64,000 nucleotides of DNA from Phoronis australis (Eukaryota; Phoronida; Phoronidae): NCBI GenBank assembly GCA_002633005.1, contig NMRA01000624.1, positions 173,109 through 237,108 on the forward strand, given 5' to 3'. Both the position numbers and the translations under genes were made by a program. The notes beneath the pieces were generated by a model. It did no database searches. It worked only from the letters and a program-made list of their open reading frames with translations, and had not been told where the DNA came from. This document shows, in pieces, positions 36,810-48,981 of this stretch. Numbering within the stretch: the stretch's first letter is position 1; every line of letters begins with the position of its first letter.

Positions 36810-36950
36810 CACCACGCCCGTGTGTGAATAAAATCAACAACTGTGCTAGCTACGGACCAGCCAGCTCACTCTGCCTCCTATATAAAAGTTGGGCAAGTGA
36901 AAGATGCGAAGCCTACTGCGGCTTTTGTGTACCACCGTCGACCACCACAG
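36810..36950 (+). CDS. ShKT domain exon E
   Basis: A 141-nt exon, phase 1-1, with acceptor ACGTTTTGCAG and donor GTGAGG. It reads PRPCVNKINNCASYG, then ASSLCLLYKSW, then ERCEAYCGFCVPP and Ser-Thr-Thr-Thr. Six cysteines are intact. The middle (ASSLCLLYK) differs from the VDTLCTRYK type of B-D, so copies are diverging in the loop between the second and fourth Cys. Read-through past the donor gives a 66-residue apparent ORF that should not be taken as the gene. Confidence 0.88.
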
Positions 36951-37884
36951 GTGAGGCGATCACCAGGGCTATGAATGGAAAAAGTTATCTTGAATCATAC
37001 AATAAAATATGCGGTGAGAAATAATGATATCCAAGTGCTCTATGCACGCACTATTTAGGGTCACGTGCCCATATTCGAAATAGTGAGTTGTTTATTTAAA
37101 CTATTTATAGAATAATTTTGCAATTACGGCGTATGCTCCTGTTTTGGTCATGTGCACAGGTTTATGTTCTTTGTTCAGGCACATCCCTTGTTGTGCATGT
37201 AGGAAAATGCATTGTCCGTGGAATAAAATTTCACGCAACATTTCGGAACAATTTTTCTATAGTTAGTCTCAGATAAGATGCTAATTGTCGTGACCCATTT
37301 TGGCCGTATTATGTAACTAAAAATGAGATTGCACCCTTGGCAAACCATGGAGGTGCTGCATGTTTTCAAGGGTTGACACCGACCTTATACGTGCAGTTCC
37401 ACTTACAAAAATGTTTCAGTGCCATGGACGCATTAAGTATTCTCAAATGAAAGCCACACTTTTTGATTAATGGCCATGTTTAAGTACAGTTACACCAGTA
37501 TTTACTTTGTGCCTTCTGATATCTGTGCAGTGTTTGACGAATAAGAATTTCAGATTTCTTGTTGATCAAGCTTCGCCGGCGCATTTGAAGCCGATAGCAA
37601 CGAATAAATAACAATGATCAGATCAATATAACTATATTGCACGCAGAAAACCCGCAGCAACTACATGTATGTACGTAATGATACGAAAAGGCATTGCTCC
37701 AATGTACATGCAAAAATACAGACGGCAATTACCCACTTACCTTATATGAATCAATGCCGCAAACTTCTTCAATCATAAACGATTACAGAAACTACTCAGT
37801 CTAGGGCAACTGCCTCGAATCTTCAACTAAGAAATCTCAAACAGTTGCATAATTAACGAAAACGCTTTCTGAGACACAAGGGAA
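36951..37884. other. Intron after ShKT exon E
   Basis: Starts with the conserved post-exon block (GGCGATCACC then ATGAATGGAAAA). No further coding seen. Confidence 0.5.
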
Positions 37885-39155
37885 ATCAGTATACGAAAAT
37901 CGTTACTCCTGTTGGAATCGACACGGCATAGAGGTCAGGCCAAATTTCGGAAATAAAATTTGCCGGTTTCAAAGCAATTCATTGTGCCCTTTATTTAGCT
38001 AAAATTCAATCTGCAGGTTTTTGAGGGGAATCGACATTTAGTTCAAGTTGACTACGAACTAATAATTGTACCCGATATTTACTCTTAGTTCATATTATTT
38101 AGCCATTTTAAACAAATCAACGGTGTACTCCTATACCAACCTCAGTAACCCCAAGAAACCTTCTGAAATAAACAGAAAACATTTAAAATTAATCGTTAAC
38201 CCGTTATTTACATGTATTCAAACTTCAGTCTAGAGGAAGAATCAAACACGTCTCAAGGACATGCATTTTACAAATACAAAATACACTGTATTTTCTAATT
38301 TTAAAATCCATTTAATAAAATCAACCAGCAAGCCAGCAGACTTTACTATAGACGCACAATAGAAGATCATCCTGTAAAAGTCCCATGAATTCCTATTTAC
38401 ACCCAGAACAAAACACGTCAATTATGCTTAGTTCATATAAAAAAACAATCAATGAACCCCAGTATACCTTCGTAAAAATAAACAGAACAGTTGTCCATGA
38501 TAGCAAGTGGCAGCATATGTTAAAGAAAACAACAACGGTTTTAAGTCGACTTAACATGTTTCGGTGTCATTTATTCAAACACCATCATCAGAAGAGAGAA
38601 TGCAGTGGCCACCTAGCTAAGCCCAGGAACAAGTAATGAAGCACAGATACAGTCAGGTACAGGGAGTGACAATGAAGTAGACCAACAATGACAACCTGTG
38701 GTGCGCCAGTTGCCTATTGAGATTGGGCTTGCACCAACTGATGTGTAGAGCCTCACGAATTTTAAGCTCCTTTGTTGTTATTGCATGGTCTATTATTGCA
38801 AAGTCATGAAAATATTCACCTACAGAGTTTTTAGCCGAGTCATAGATTAGAAGCGCTATATGGCAAATATGCCCTCATCTGAAAGATATTTCCTTTGATA
38901 TATCTAGATTAGAAGATATTGCTACTTCAGTATTATCTATAGTTATTTCATCTGATTACGTCCACTTTGAATCGATGTTTTCCTTTCAACTTGTTAAGCC
39001 CATTATAACTCATGGAATCAATTTCCCCCTTTTGTCATTTTTGAACTATTATTTTATGTTTAGTGGCAATGGTCTGATATAACGTGTCCGAGTTTTGAGA
39101 ACCAGCTTTCTCCACTAAATAACGGGCATCAAACTGGTTCTCAAAATACAGGCAC

Positions 39156-39944
39156 TGTCACGTTTTTCCCCGTGTGTGGGTGGGCGCAGGTTGTTACAGA
39201 CCGGTGCTAATAGCTTTCGGTGCGAAGATTGACCGAAGACTGGTTCGAGTTATTCCTTTATTAATCCCGACCGTACGTTCACAAGCCTACTCAAACAAAA
39301 CGTCCGAGGTAATGTGTGTTTATGCTCCAGCCAGTGCTGCGAAGCCTTGACTTGTGTTGAACTTCTGAGACACTTCCAGCAACTGTTACACTCGATTCAA
39401 TAACCTGCTGTCTCTATAGCTGGCTCTCTATTGACTATCGCTGTAACTGCTGATTCTCTTCACTGCAACTCAACTGTAGTTCTCCTGATAAACTTTCTTG
39501 AACTCACCGATTAACTGACTTGATCTTCTCTTGAACTGACTTGATCTCACTGATTTAATCTTCTTGGACTCAAGTGACTAACACAAACCCGTGCTTGTGT
39601 ATTTATAGCCTAATGCATTGTTCTAGAACTTTTCATCAATTCAAGCACATACCAGAATTTTCTGGAACCTACCCAATCATTCTACAAACATGTACTAGTC
39701 TCTAGAATATTCCAGACTGCATTAATCACTGTCATGCTAGAGTCTTCTAGAAAGTTCCACACTATACTGCAGTAAACAAATTACACCATCACTGTTCTGA
39801 CCTCAGTCTTCTAGAAAAGTTCCACACTATTTTGTAGTAAACAAATTACATCATCACTGTACTTAACTCAGGGGTCATGCCAATCAAACATAATAACAAA
39901 ACAAAACAATACAACTAAAAATACTGTCAGACCATATTCTGACA
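39156..39944 (-). mobile_element. Solo LTR, 789 bp, with 5-bp target duplication
   Basis: Begins TGTCA and ends TGACA, flanked on both sides by GGCAC (39151-39155 and 39945-39949). On the minus strand a TATA-like motif (GGCTATAAATAC, about 39598-39609) lies inside, so the LTR probably reads leftward. No internal retrotransposon genes are present, which fits recombination between two LTRs. It is absent from the paralogous position near 7.68 kb, so it inserted after the units duplicated. Confidence 0.82.
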
Positions 39945-40026
39945 GGCACGTTCTGTCAGACTATTGCCTGTTTAGTATAATGTATTTTTGCAAATGACAC
40001 AAGTTTTGTCTCAATCATTCTGTTTG

Positions 40027-40150
40027 ACGGCAGTGACTTCCTCGACAGGGTGTACATGTAGATGCAATAGACACCTGCGCCACTTTCGGTGCTGAATTCT
40101 GCATTGCGATAACATAGTGGGCAAGTGAAAGATGTAAAAACAAACTGCAG
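40027..40150 (+). pseudogene. Decayed ShKT exon upstream of exon F
   Basis: The best preserved of three relics. One frame reads DTCATFGAEFC, then a TAG stop, then WASERCKNKLQ, so the Trp-Ala-Ser and several Cys positions of the ShKT pattern are still visible. The last two cysteines are lost. An in-frame stop and the missing cysteines make it non-functional. It sits about 400 bp before a microexon, matching the relic at 7758. Confidence 0.65.
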
Positions 40151-40548
40151 CATTAACAGAGATTTAGTACGATTACTCGGTCATTGAATGAAAGTTATGA
40201 AATGTCAAGTTAAACTATCAGAAATGTAACTGCATATCGGTGTCATTTTTTACGTTGTGCGTACTTCAACGAGATAGCTGCTCAACATGACACGAATATC
40301 AATCGGCATGATCTCAGTGTTGAAAGCGTGTCGTACACGTACAACATACATGTACTTATGTCGCAACACGCCACGACTTGTATACCCAAGACCTTGAAAA
40401 ATGTAGTGAACATGTCCACGCAAACTGTATAGGTTAAGAAGACATTGTGTTTGGATTTTAATGCTTTTACAAATAGTTTTCGGAAGAAGATACAGTAAGC
40501 ACCAGCTGTAATTAAATACTTTGGTACATACATGTATTCTGGTTTCAG

Positions 40549-40569
40549 TTGCTACAACGCCAACGACAA
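40549..40569 (+). CDS. Candidate 21-nt Thr/Pro linker microexon
   Basis: The acceptor CTGGTTTCAG is followed by 21 nt in phase 1-1 reading A-T-T-P-T-T, then a weak donor GTACAT. It corresponds to the microexons at 8268 and 35220. Use depends on whether the weak donor is tolerated. Confidence 0.4.
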
Positions 40570-41750
40570 GTACATATACGTACGGGTTTTTATTCTTATT
40601 GTTATCAACTTCGTAACATTATACAATTGTTTCTTTGCATGGGATTTACATGTAGTTGGTTTATTACTAAGCGATACGTTTTAATAATAATTTGCTGTGA
40701 CATCAGTTTTTTGTTAATTCATTGACCTTTTGTACACAGCATCTCGCATTTCTCAGCTGATTGATAGGTAACTTGTATGCGGAACGTGTTTGGGGAGTTG
40801 ATTTTGTCATTTGAAACATAGCAATTCACGTTTTCACATCAAAAGCGTATCTCTGAAATTACATTTTATGCTGGGCGAGTTAACGTCTAAACGGATCCCA
40901 GATCTTCGTCGTTGGTGTCGTCATCTCCGTCGATCATTAAATTTCTTTCGTCTCGTTCTAAAAGGTTTTTCGTTTTCAAATATGTCATTACATGACAATC
41001 ATTGAGTGTATTCATTATAAAATATCTGCTACCTGTAGAAACTTGTTACCACTTACTAAAGGCATGTCAGCGGTTAAACACCAAATTAGGATCACAAAAG
41101 AAGACAGTCAACGAAGGATTGGATAAAATAAATATCAAGTAAACGGCTTCTCATCTTAGGCCCGTATGCCATATGAATTGAACTTTCTGTATATTAACGT
41201 TTATCCGGATACCGTAATATTTGTATGTCCTTTTGACACCTGTATGCCCCTTAACGGTAACAACAGTAATAATAATTACACCAAACTGACACAATTGTTA
41301 TTAAAATCCATATGCAAACAATGAAAATTCACAAAGTGTTTCTTCATAGGTGATCGATCATCTCCAGTGTTTTTTCAACACTTCAGCGAAAAACGAGTGC
41401 TTAGGGGATTTCGAGGACACCTTAAGTTTGCAACATACATGTATTTCCAATGAATTAAGGTAACCTTACCTTCAGGTGACCTAAGGAGGCTTCGAATAAG
41501 TGAATGTTATTGATGCTACAATCGGGCGACTTCGAGTAAGTCACAGCGGGCCCAAAATGTATCAGTGGAACCGAACTATAATTCAATCAATTGTTAGTGT
41601 ACCTGTACGAACAGAACTTACTAAAGCGTAGAATTTTAACACTCGTGTAACCGGTTGCGTGTATACGAGAACCTATGTTTGAATATGTGAACTTTTTCTG
41701 AATTAGCAATGAATTTTATGACGTTCTGATCACGTGATGACGTTTTACAG

Positions 41751-41894
41751 CACCCCGGCCGTGTGTGAATAAAGTCGATTGTGCTTCTTACGGCGAAGTC
41801 AACACACTCTGCACTGAGTACAGAGGTTGGGCGAGTGACAATTGCGAAGCTTACTGCGGCTTTTGCGTAGCACCTTCAACACTACCGACAAAAA
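41751..41894 (+). CDS. ShKT domain exon F
   Basis: A 144-nt exon, phase 1-1, with acceptor GACGTTTTACAG and donor GTAAGT. It reads PRPCVNKVDCASYG, then VNTLCTEYRGW, then DNCEAYCGFCVAP and a longer tail (STLPTK). Six cysteines are present. One residue is missing between Cys 1 and Cys 2 compared with B-E, while the C-terminal tail is extended into a Thr/Pro linker like the microexons. It is the intact ShKT exon of duplicated unit copy 2. Confidence 0.88.
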
Positions 41895-42370
41895 GTAAGT
41901 TTGGATGAATCACATGGGATGTGAAATGAAAATGAATCTTGATGCCTTTGCTAGCCTATACGGTTTGAAACGGTGACAACTTTAGCAATACACAGCCATC
42001 GCCAAGTGTTCTGTATTTGCTCGTATGCGCCTGTTTTTATGAGACGTGTTTGTGGAAGTGTTTTTTCAATGAGCCACATGCTCCTAGATTTTACTCGTAT
42101 GTAAAGGTTGACGTTCTTTGTAAAAGTGCATTCCTTTTTGAGGACGCAGTAACATGCATTGTCTGTGGTACAATTTTACGCGACCTTCCTTACTGACATC
42201 TCAGATGAGATGTTCTGTCTTACTCCATTCACTTGTGCAGTAATACTTAACCAGCGCTAAGGAATAACAGGCAACTTTCCAATTCTTTGACAAACTTTTG
42301 CAAAATTAACGTTTCATATTCCTGAAGGATAAGCAAATGAATGTGTTATTAATCGAATCGAGCCTAAACT

Positions 42371-45300
42371 AAATGTTTAAAGTTTGGAAAACTTTGTTTG
42401 GCTCCAACAATGCAGTTAAAATTGCCATTAAAACCATTTACAATGGCAACATTTTCATATCAAAAATAACTGTGCTTGAAATTCAGTTGCAGATAAAACA
42501 AAAGTACATGTGCATGCGCTGTGTCAAAGTATTTTTAACGTTTAAACAATGTTTCAAAGTTCTTCTCACATTTGTGACTGACAAGCAATCATTTTGAGAA
42601 GCTTCATGCGAAATTTCATACGTGTAGGTATTACGGCAATCTTTGTTCAAAATCAGAATTCTATAAAGAAAGCTCACTGAGTCAGTGAGTCTGGGTGCCT
42701 GTGACGTAAGTTGATTGCACTATATTTAATGTATGGGCTCAAAATTATTGAAAATAGGATTCAGAAAGATATTCCTTGGTAGCTAAGGTGCATTTAGCTT
42801 ACAGTTCATTCATCAGTGATATGATTTCAAAGACTTATACATACATAACGGCGTTTTCCCATTGTCCCCAACTTGTTCGATTCTATAGCCCAATTACAAA
42901 AAGTTGGGTAGAATACCCCTGTAGCTAATATCTTACACGACTGATTAACTCCATTCTGACATTTATGATTGAGTGGTCAGCTCTCTTTTGTTCGATAATT
43001 ACTCTAATCTCCAGTAAGATCATATCTACCCTCACTGGGCTGTGCTGCTAAAATAAAAGTTAAGTTAAAACATATTTGAATATAAGCCATTAGCATTTCG
43101 GAAATTCGCGTCAAATGCTGATGATGTTTAGTTTTTGAATTGCTAAAATCGCTCAACTGCAACCAAAGTTACGACAATCTGTTCCTTCCGAATGTACCAA
43201 TTCGCTTTAGGTTTGACTGTGTTCACACGCGGTCTGTGATAAGCCTGGTAGATAATTGGCTTGCCAGTTGTCATAACAGACAAAAGACACTGTGCTTGTC
43301 AGTTAACAAAGAAGCTGCATGCAGATGTTATCACACGCTTACAACCCTCTACGCCTGGAAAATTCATTGAGCGGAAAAACGCCGTCATTTACATGTATGC
43401 TCCACAAAGAGTGAATTACAGACAAATAAATTATGCTCATGGATACTGGCGTAAACGAGATCCAGTATGAACTCACGGACAAGGGGACGTCAGTTTGTGG
43501 AAGGGGGACGAGGCGAAATTTTTATTAACGTTGGTATGGACACTGTGGTGAATATATTTTCCCCAAGTGATTTTGGTTGATGAAGAAAACTGTGTTTCAA
43601 AATATTGCATTTTCATCGTCGTCGTCGACGTCATCATTTACATGTACATGTACATCGTTGCAGTCGGTGACTATCGTTCTAATTCGGCAAATGTCCTGGA
43701 GCGGGTTAATGTTCACCTCGGCCTCAAACAATTTTTGGACGATGCTGTTTTTCTCATTTTCATCTTTCACCAAAATCCACCATTGGGTTTAGCTTGGTCG
43801 TTGTTGTTGAAAGTTGACTAGTGAAGGGTGCAAGTCAAGCGCATGTTGTTCGTGTCCCTTACGTCTAAATTCAACTGTATTACGTGTTTTATTTGCACGG
43901 TTTAAATCGACCATGGATTGCCTTTTGGCTATTTAAGCGGAAGTGGCTCAGTTGTCATTTAAAAAATAAATTTGAGAACTTCAATACATCCAGAGCTATT
44001 ATCAAGGACTTCTGGGTAACGCTCTCCGTTTTACGTTGCGTAATACCGTTTCCGAGGTATTTGAGATGCTACGGAGGCTTCTCATTTGTTGGTTGATTCC
44101 TCACTTCACTGTCTTTGGTTAACTTTATTTATTCGTTTGTACAACCAACTACTCATATGCTAACATCTACCTACTGTCATGTCTGTCCTCGCCCATTACA
44201 ATAGGTCAATTTTTGAGTTATGTCTGCCCTCTTGATACATTTAGTCCACTTTCACCCATTATATCCACACTTTCTCACGATGTTCACAACCATTCTCGTC
44301 TTTGGCGTCTTTATTTCCGTAGATCATCTTTTTATTCCGCCACCTGTCACTCTTCCATGTTCTTTCGTCTTTGCCATCACAAGTCAGTCTATGCCTGTAA
44401 ATATTACAGAATATCCGTTCGCGGTAAAAATGTGCTAGTATTAAACAAAGACTTGTCTGCGATCAAGCATCATTTCATGAACACAAACAAAGACATTCAA
44501 CTGAAAAGTAAATAAAAATAAATTTCAGCTGACGTAAACGTTTTCTTATCTTAGGCTTGAATTCCAATAGCGAAGCTGCAGCCGAAATGGTTCAGCGATT
44601 GCGCATGCCCGGATATTAGTCAGCCAGGTACATGTATGAGGATTGGCCAATCAGTGAACTTGATACACAGCTCATTGGATCGGATTTACTACATTTGCAT
44701 TAATATGTGGCAAATCCTAATTGTTATCTGCCATTATTTAAAGGAAAGCAATCAATACATTTTTGTTCTTCACGAAACAAGTAATAATTGTGGCTTATCG
44801 GTAGTTGTTCAAAACTTGCCTTATTTTGACTGAACATTTTTCACGAACTTGTTAAATTACACATTCCTTACAAATTCACCAGTTTAACTCGACTTTATTG
44901 CGTGTTAAATATTTTTCAACTTCTAGGTTTTACAACTGACGCAATTTGTATTCCAAAAGGTGCGCTCTCTTGTCTTTACGTGGTTTTTGCACGCAGGTAT
45001 GACTTGGCGGTCCTGGAAGAATTTAATCTCCAAAATTCCGACACGAATTTAAGATTTCCGCAAGGTCAAAATATTTATCATTATAGTTTAGACTAGTTGA
45101 GCTCTATTACTTATAAAGGGATGGAACATAGTAGACACGGAATACAGAACAGAGAATCGGCGGTTAAGGAGTATGATAACCACCTTCCTCTTAGGGTTGT
45201 GTGAAAAATCATCATCTTTTCTTCCGGAAACACATGTGTGTTTATTTTTTGGCACGGCTGCTATCATTCCCATCCAATAAACAGTAGCTGTATTCGTTGG

Positions 45301-45984
45301 CAAGGAGTGCTGCCACTTTGATCTCCATTTTCACCTCCCCCCTCCAGACGCAGTATCAAAGTGCAGAATGCCAGGTCTTTTGAGTTTTGTCAAGCAAAAC
45401 ATCTTTCTTCACAACCTCCTGTCAATTGTGGAGTGCTTGTTGTTTCTTCTTCCAGAGTAAATATTGGAAGACAGTTTCCAAGATAGGTTTTTTTGTCTTT
45501 CAAAATCATTAATACTTCATGCGGCGAGGTAGCGGCAAATTTTTAAACTGTCCTATGCTCCAGCTACATGTGTACATGTACCGGAGTCTTTGATCCATTT
45601 TTTACTAAGTTCTTGATCTGGGAGAATTCGTTGTTAGGTAATTTTTTTATGTCATTTGCTGTTATAAATGGAACCAGGCACGCAACCCGTATAACCGTGA
45701 CCGTTCCTCCCCGCGTTCGCTTGGTGAAATATTTTTTTCACTGAATGATGCCTGCATAATCACAATGCAACAGTTTGGCCCTTTTCTAATATGAAAGGGC
45801 TGCAACTCCACTCATTAAGCTGCGTTTGTTCTGACCCAACATTGCCTTTTTGACCAATTAGTTCCAGTTTGATCAAGTCATCCACTTTCACCCATTATTC
45901 TCATTATAATCAACATAATAATAATGCCACGACCTCAGAGTAATAATCGTAATAACCACAACAGATTCAACAAAAATGGCATTA
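42371..45984. other. Intron between ShKT exons F and G
   Basis: Holds shared unit segments (TACTGGCGTAAACGAGATCC at about 43444, GATGTTCACAACCATTCTCGTC at about 44279) and an ACATGT-rich run near 43636. Open frames at 43140-44515 carry no recognisable domain. Confidence 0.5.
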
Positions 45985-47600
45985 AAGGAGATTGCCACCC
46001 GATTTAGTTAGCCTTTTTACCGTCTTAATCGTTCCACATCGCCTCTTATACGGTCGACCTCATCTTGCCGAGAGGTGTCGTCTTAACCTGTGATACAGGT
46101 CTCAAACGACGAAGCGACGTCAGTGGTTCGTCTGCAGAGTGAATGCCGCTATATTGCGGTGCATCGTTCCCGCTTGTCCGAAGTATGAAGCTGCGAAGGA
46201 AGCTTGTATATCGTTTTTTCGACTTCCTGGAGAGCCCGAAATGCTTAGAAATAAACTCGCGGTAGTGAAGAATGAAAGGTATGCTCTGAATAGCAAGTAT
46301 GAGGACGTGAAACATCTCCATGTCTGCAGCCGGTATTTCGTCGACAGTGATTTCTCTGACGAATTCCGGCCTACCAATTAACATTCCATACATGTACGTT
46401 CCGTTGCCTGTGCATGTACATGGCGCCTCTCCAGTATTCCTTGATCAGTGTATTCGGGTTCGAACTGATAGCCTGTGAAACCTAACGATCAGACCCGTGA
46501 AGTCTCCGTCGCCTGAGCTCTTGACAAAGTCTGTCTCATTAAATACAATTTGTAATTGGAGTGTTCGTGAGTGCAAATGTTTTGAGAAGCCAGCAGTGAA
46601 TGTAAACCACTAGTTAACGGCTTTTGATGCCGGCAACAAAGTAAGGTAATGACCGGGCACCGAGGCGATGTGAGCGCATGCTACTTCAGTGGTTGCTGAC
46701 AGAAAGCTGTTGTGAAACAATTACTCAATTTTATATGCTATGGTTTCATGTGAGCGGAATCTTTATTTAGAAATACAAATACATTATTCAAATCATACTG
46801 TACAACATTTGCCCTGACGGTCTGTGGAACGGGAACCCGACATCGCGGCCTCCGAAAAGTAAGAATATTTTCAGTTTCGTGGCTAATTCACTTAAATAAT
46901 TACGTGCACATTATTTCTTTTGCTCACTATTATACACTGTAATCTTTTCGTGACTAGAGGTTTAGTTTCCAACTCAAGCTGGTTTATGTTCATGTCAGTC
47001 CCGGCGGCCGCTACGGGCCTGATCGGGCTCCGAGCCACTGGCCGGGATAACCAGCGTTTTGTGTGTTTAGAATTCCATAAAATGCAAGTATAGCAACACA
47101 GATCTAGTTTCCCCTGTCTGTATTTCACGGAAGAATACTTCGAGTTTATCTTCGAACAGACCCAAACTCTTCAGTGCTACGGACCTTGGTAAATTGGCCT
47201 GCCAAACTTTGTAGGCTACAAAGTGTCGAAATACCAGTAAATCCGTAACAGCGAAATAAAACAACACGTTTTTATAAGAACTCGGTCTATTTTTAAGGGT
47301 TTTACATTGAAGTTTTATGATTTATTGGTGTTAAACGATGAATTCAAGCGATAAGCTGACACCAGTAACCCTTGTTGTGAAATGCTGAACAGACTGCATG
47401 TGAAACCAATTACGTCATTGGATAATTTCAACACTTCCGTCTGCCGTCAGGTGACAGGTAGCGCAACCGAGCGTGCCGTTGTCGAGCAGAACTACTCGAT
47501 CTAAATTGATACAAAATAGGTTGTTTTTTGGGTGGCTCTCTCCTCTAACATTGCCATACACAATGGCAGGTACAATACTAAATTCATGCTGTTAATAAGT
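45985..47600. mobile_element. Likely insertion inside unit G carrying a THAP fragment
   Basis: Sequence resembling the other units runs up to about 45984 (CAACAGATTCAACAAAAATGG) and resumes near 47640-47690 (GAATTAAGGT-type block before GTGGCTTCGAG). The intervening 1.6 kb has no counterpart in the paralogous units and contains a THAP-like segment. Neither terminal repeats nor a target duplication were resolved, so the limits are approximate. Confidence 0.45.
46139..46383 (+). pseudogene. THAP-type zinc-finger fragment
   Basis: Open frame of 80 codons. It reads CIVPACPKYEAAKE near the start, FFRLPGEPEMLRNKL in the middle and HLHVCSRYFVDSDFSDEFRP at the end. This follows the THAP pattern of an early Cys pair, the FFRxP segment, and CSRxF...DF. 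The His of the usual C-x2-H pair reads Tyr, and the conserved Trp is not visible, so DNA binding is probably lost. THAP domains occur in host transcription factors and in P-element-like transposases. The intronic setting favours a transposon-derived relic. No second exon was found. Confidence 0.65.
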
Positions 47601-47971
47601 AATTGGTGTTTCCAACACATCAGAGATCATGTGGTGCTACTGTTGAGCTCCAGGACGCCTTGAGTTGCGATGACTTTTCAATGAAATTAAGGTAACCTTA
47701 CACTGAGGTGATACTAAAGTGGCTTCGAGTTAACGGATTTTTGGTATTGTGAATAAAATGCGGGTAAGGTAACTTGAACTGAAATAAGTTACATTCGAGT
47801 TAGTCCCCATGAACCCACAATCTAATCACTCGAAGGCAATAAATAGCTGCTGTAGGCTTTTCTCTACCATCGCTTTCACTTACTTGGACGTGTGCTTGCG
47901 GCATTAAAATAGTTTTATTTTGAATTAACCATAACTTGAATGGGTAACGAGCAAATGATGACGTTTCATAG

Positions 47972-48112
47972 GATCGCGACCGTGTGTGGACTTAAAAGAC
48001 AACTGTGATGCTTACCCAGATGATATGTGCACCAATCACTTGTATAAAGGTTTTGCGAGAACCAATTGCGAAGCTTTCTGCGGCTTTTGTATAGGGCCGT
48101 CGACAACGACGG
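47972..48112 (+). CDS. ShKT domain exon G
   Basis: A 141-nt exon, phase 1-1, with acceptor ACGTTTCATAG and donor GTAAGT. It reads SRPCVDLKDNC, then YPDDMCTNHLYKGF, then TNCEAFCGFCIGP and Ser-Thr-Thr-Thr. Six cysteines are intact. It differs most from the others in its centre: the usual Trp is Phe, and Tyr in CEAYC is Phe. It is the last ShKT module, about 4.4 kb before the pre-CAP linker exon, so it likely abuts the CAP part of the protein through the microexon at 48982. Confidence 0.85.
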
Positions 48113-48981
48113 GTAAGTATGAGGCGAAAACCTGGGCTCTGAATGGAAAAAGAAATTGAACTAGGTTTAAAGACAACTTGCGTTTCAGGGCCACACTGCC
48201 TCAACATGTCCAATTATACCCGATATGTCCATTTAACTTGCATGTACTGTATTCTGCCCATGTTCACTAATGAGGAGATTGTTGTGCAATCGTCTCGTCT
48301 GCTCTTCAGTGAATTGCAAAGTGCGAGGAAACCACAGTTATTTCACCAGAAAAAATAAACTGTCAACTAAAAAGTATTTCAATGTTGTACAGTATGGATA
48401 TTATTGTAAAGGAGTATACAATAAAAAGCAAGTAATAAAAATATGAAATTATGTACATTCACGTTAACGTTCTCTCTTCCCAAGTGCTATTCAAGACCAT
48501 CGGCATTCTCACGCCACTTTCTGTTTTCAATCACCAGACTTCAGCCAGGGCAGACTCGCCTGTAGGTTTGTCTTATGGGAAAGTCGCCCAGCGACGTAAT
48601 AAGATTATGAAATATGTAAAAAGCGCACAGACACCTCTATTGCCACAGGTCGTGGGTCAAGGGTTTCGTGGGTCGTGGGTAGAGGGGGTGGAGGGGTGTG
48701 GGGGTCGAAGGGGTTTCAGTACAATCCCGAATGAGGCACATTCTAAACCATGAAATTTTAGCCCGTTATGTCGACTTCAAACCTGTGATTAAGGATAAGG
48801 TATATTTCGCACGTTTAAAGCGGCTGTGTGTTTGAATAGTACAAATGTTTTGTTTAGTAATTCTACGTCATCATAGCACAATCAATTAGTGTATTTTTCA
48901 TTGCATAGACAGTGTTTAAATGCAATACGATGATAAATTAATCAGCAGTTTTAATTAACTGAGGACATGTTTTTGTTCCAG
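48113..48981. other. Intron with G-rich GGGTCG tract
   Basis: No coding seen. GTCGTGGGT / GTGGGGGTCGAAGGGG repeats lie at about 48648-48720. The final 200 bp (ACAATCAATTAGTG, then CGATGATAAATTAATCA) match about 10060-10165, another piece of shared unit sequence. Confidence 0.6.

Larger units (their letters stand above)
37885..42370 (+). repeat. Duplicated ShKT unit, copy 2 (paralogue of 6.3-10.2 kb)
   Basis: Collinear with 6330-10170 but interrupted by a solo LTR at 39156-39944. Landmarks and order are as listed for copy 1. Both carry a dead ShKT-like exon, a microexon and an intact ShKT exon. Confidence 0.85.

Noticed and set aside
36824-37024. 66-codon ShKT ORF as a stand-alone small secreted peptide gene
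   Set aside because: The ATG falls inside the exon after the first Cys and there is no signal peptide; the splice sites fit the array.
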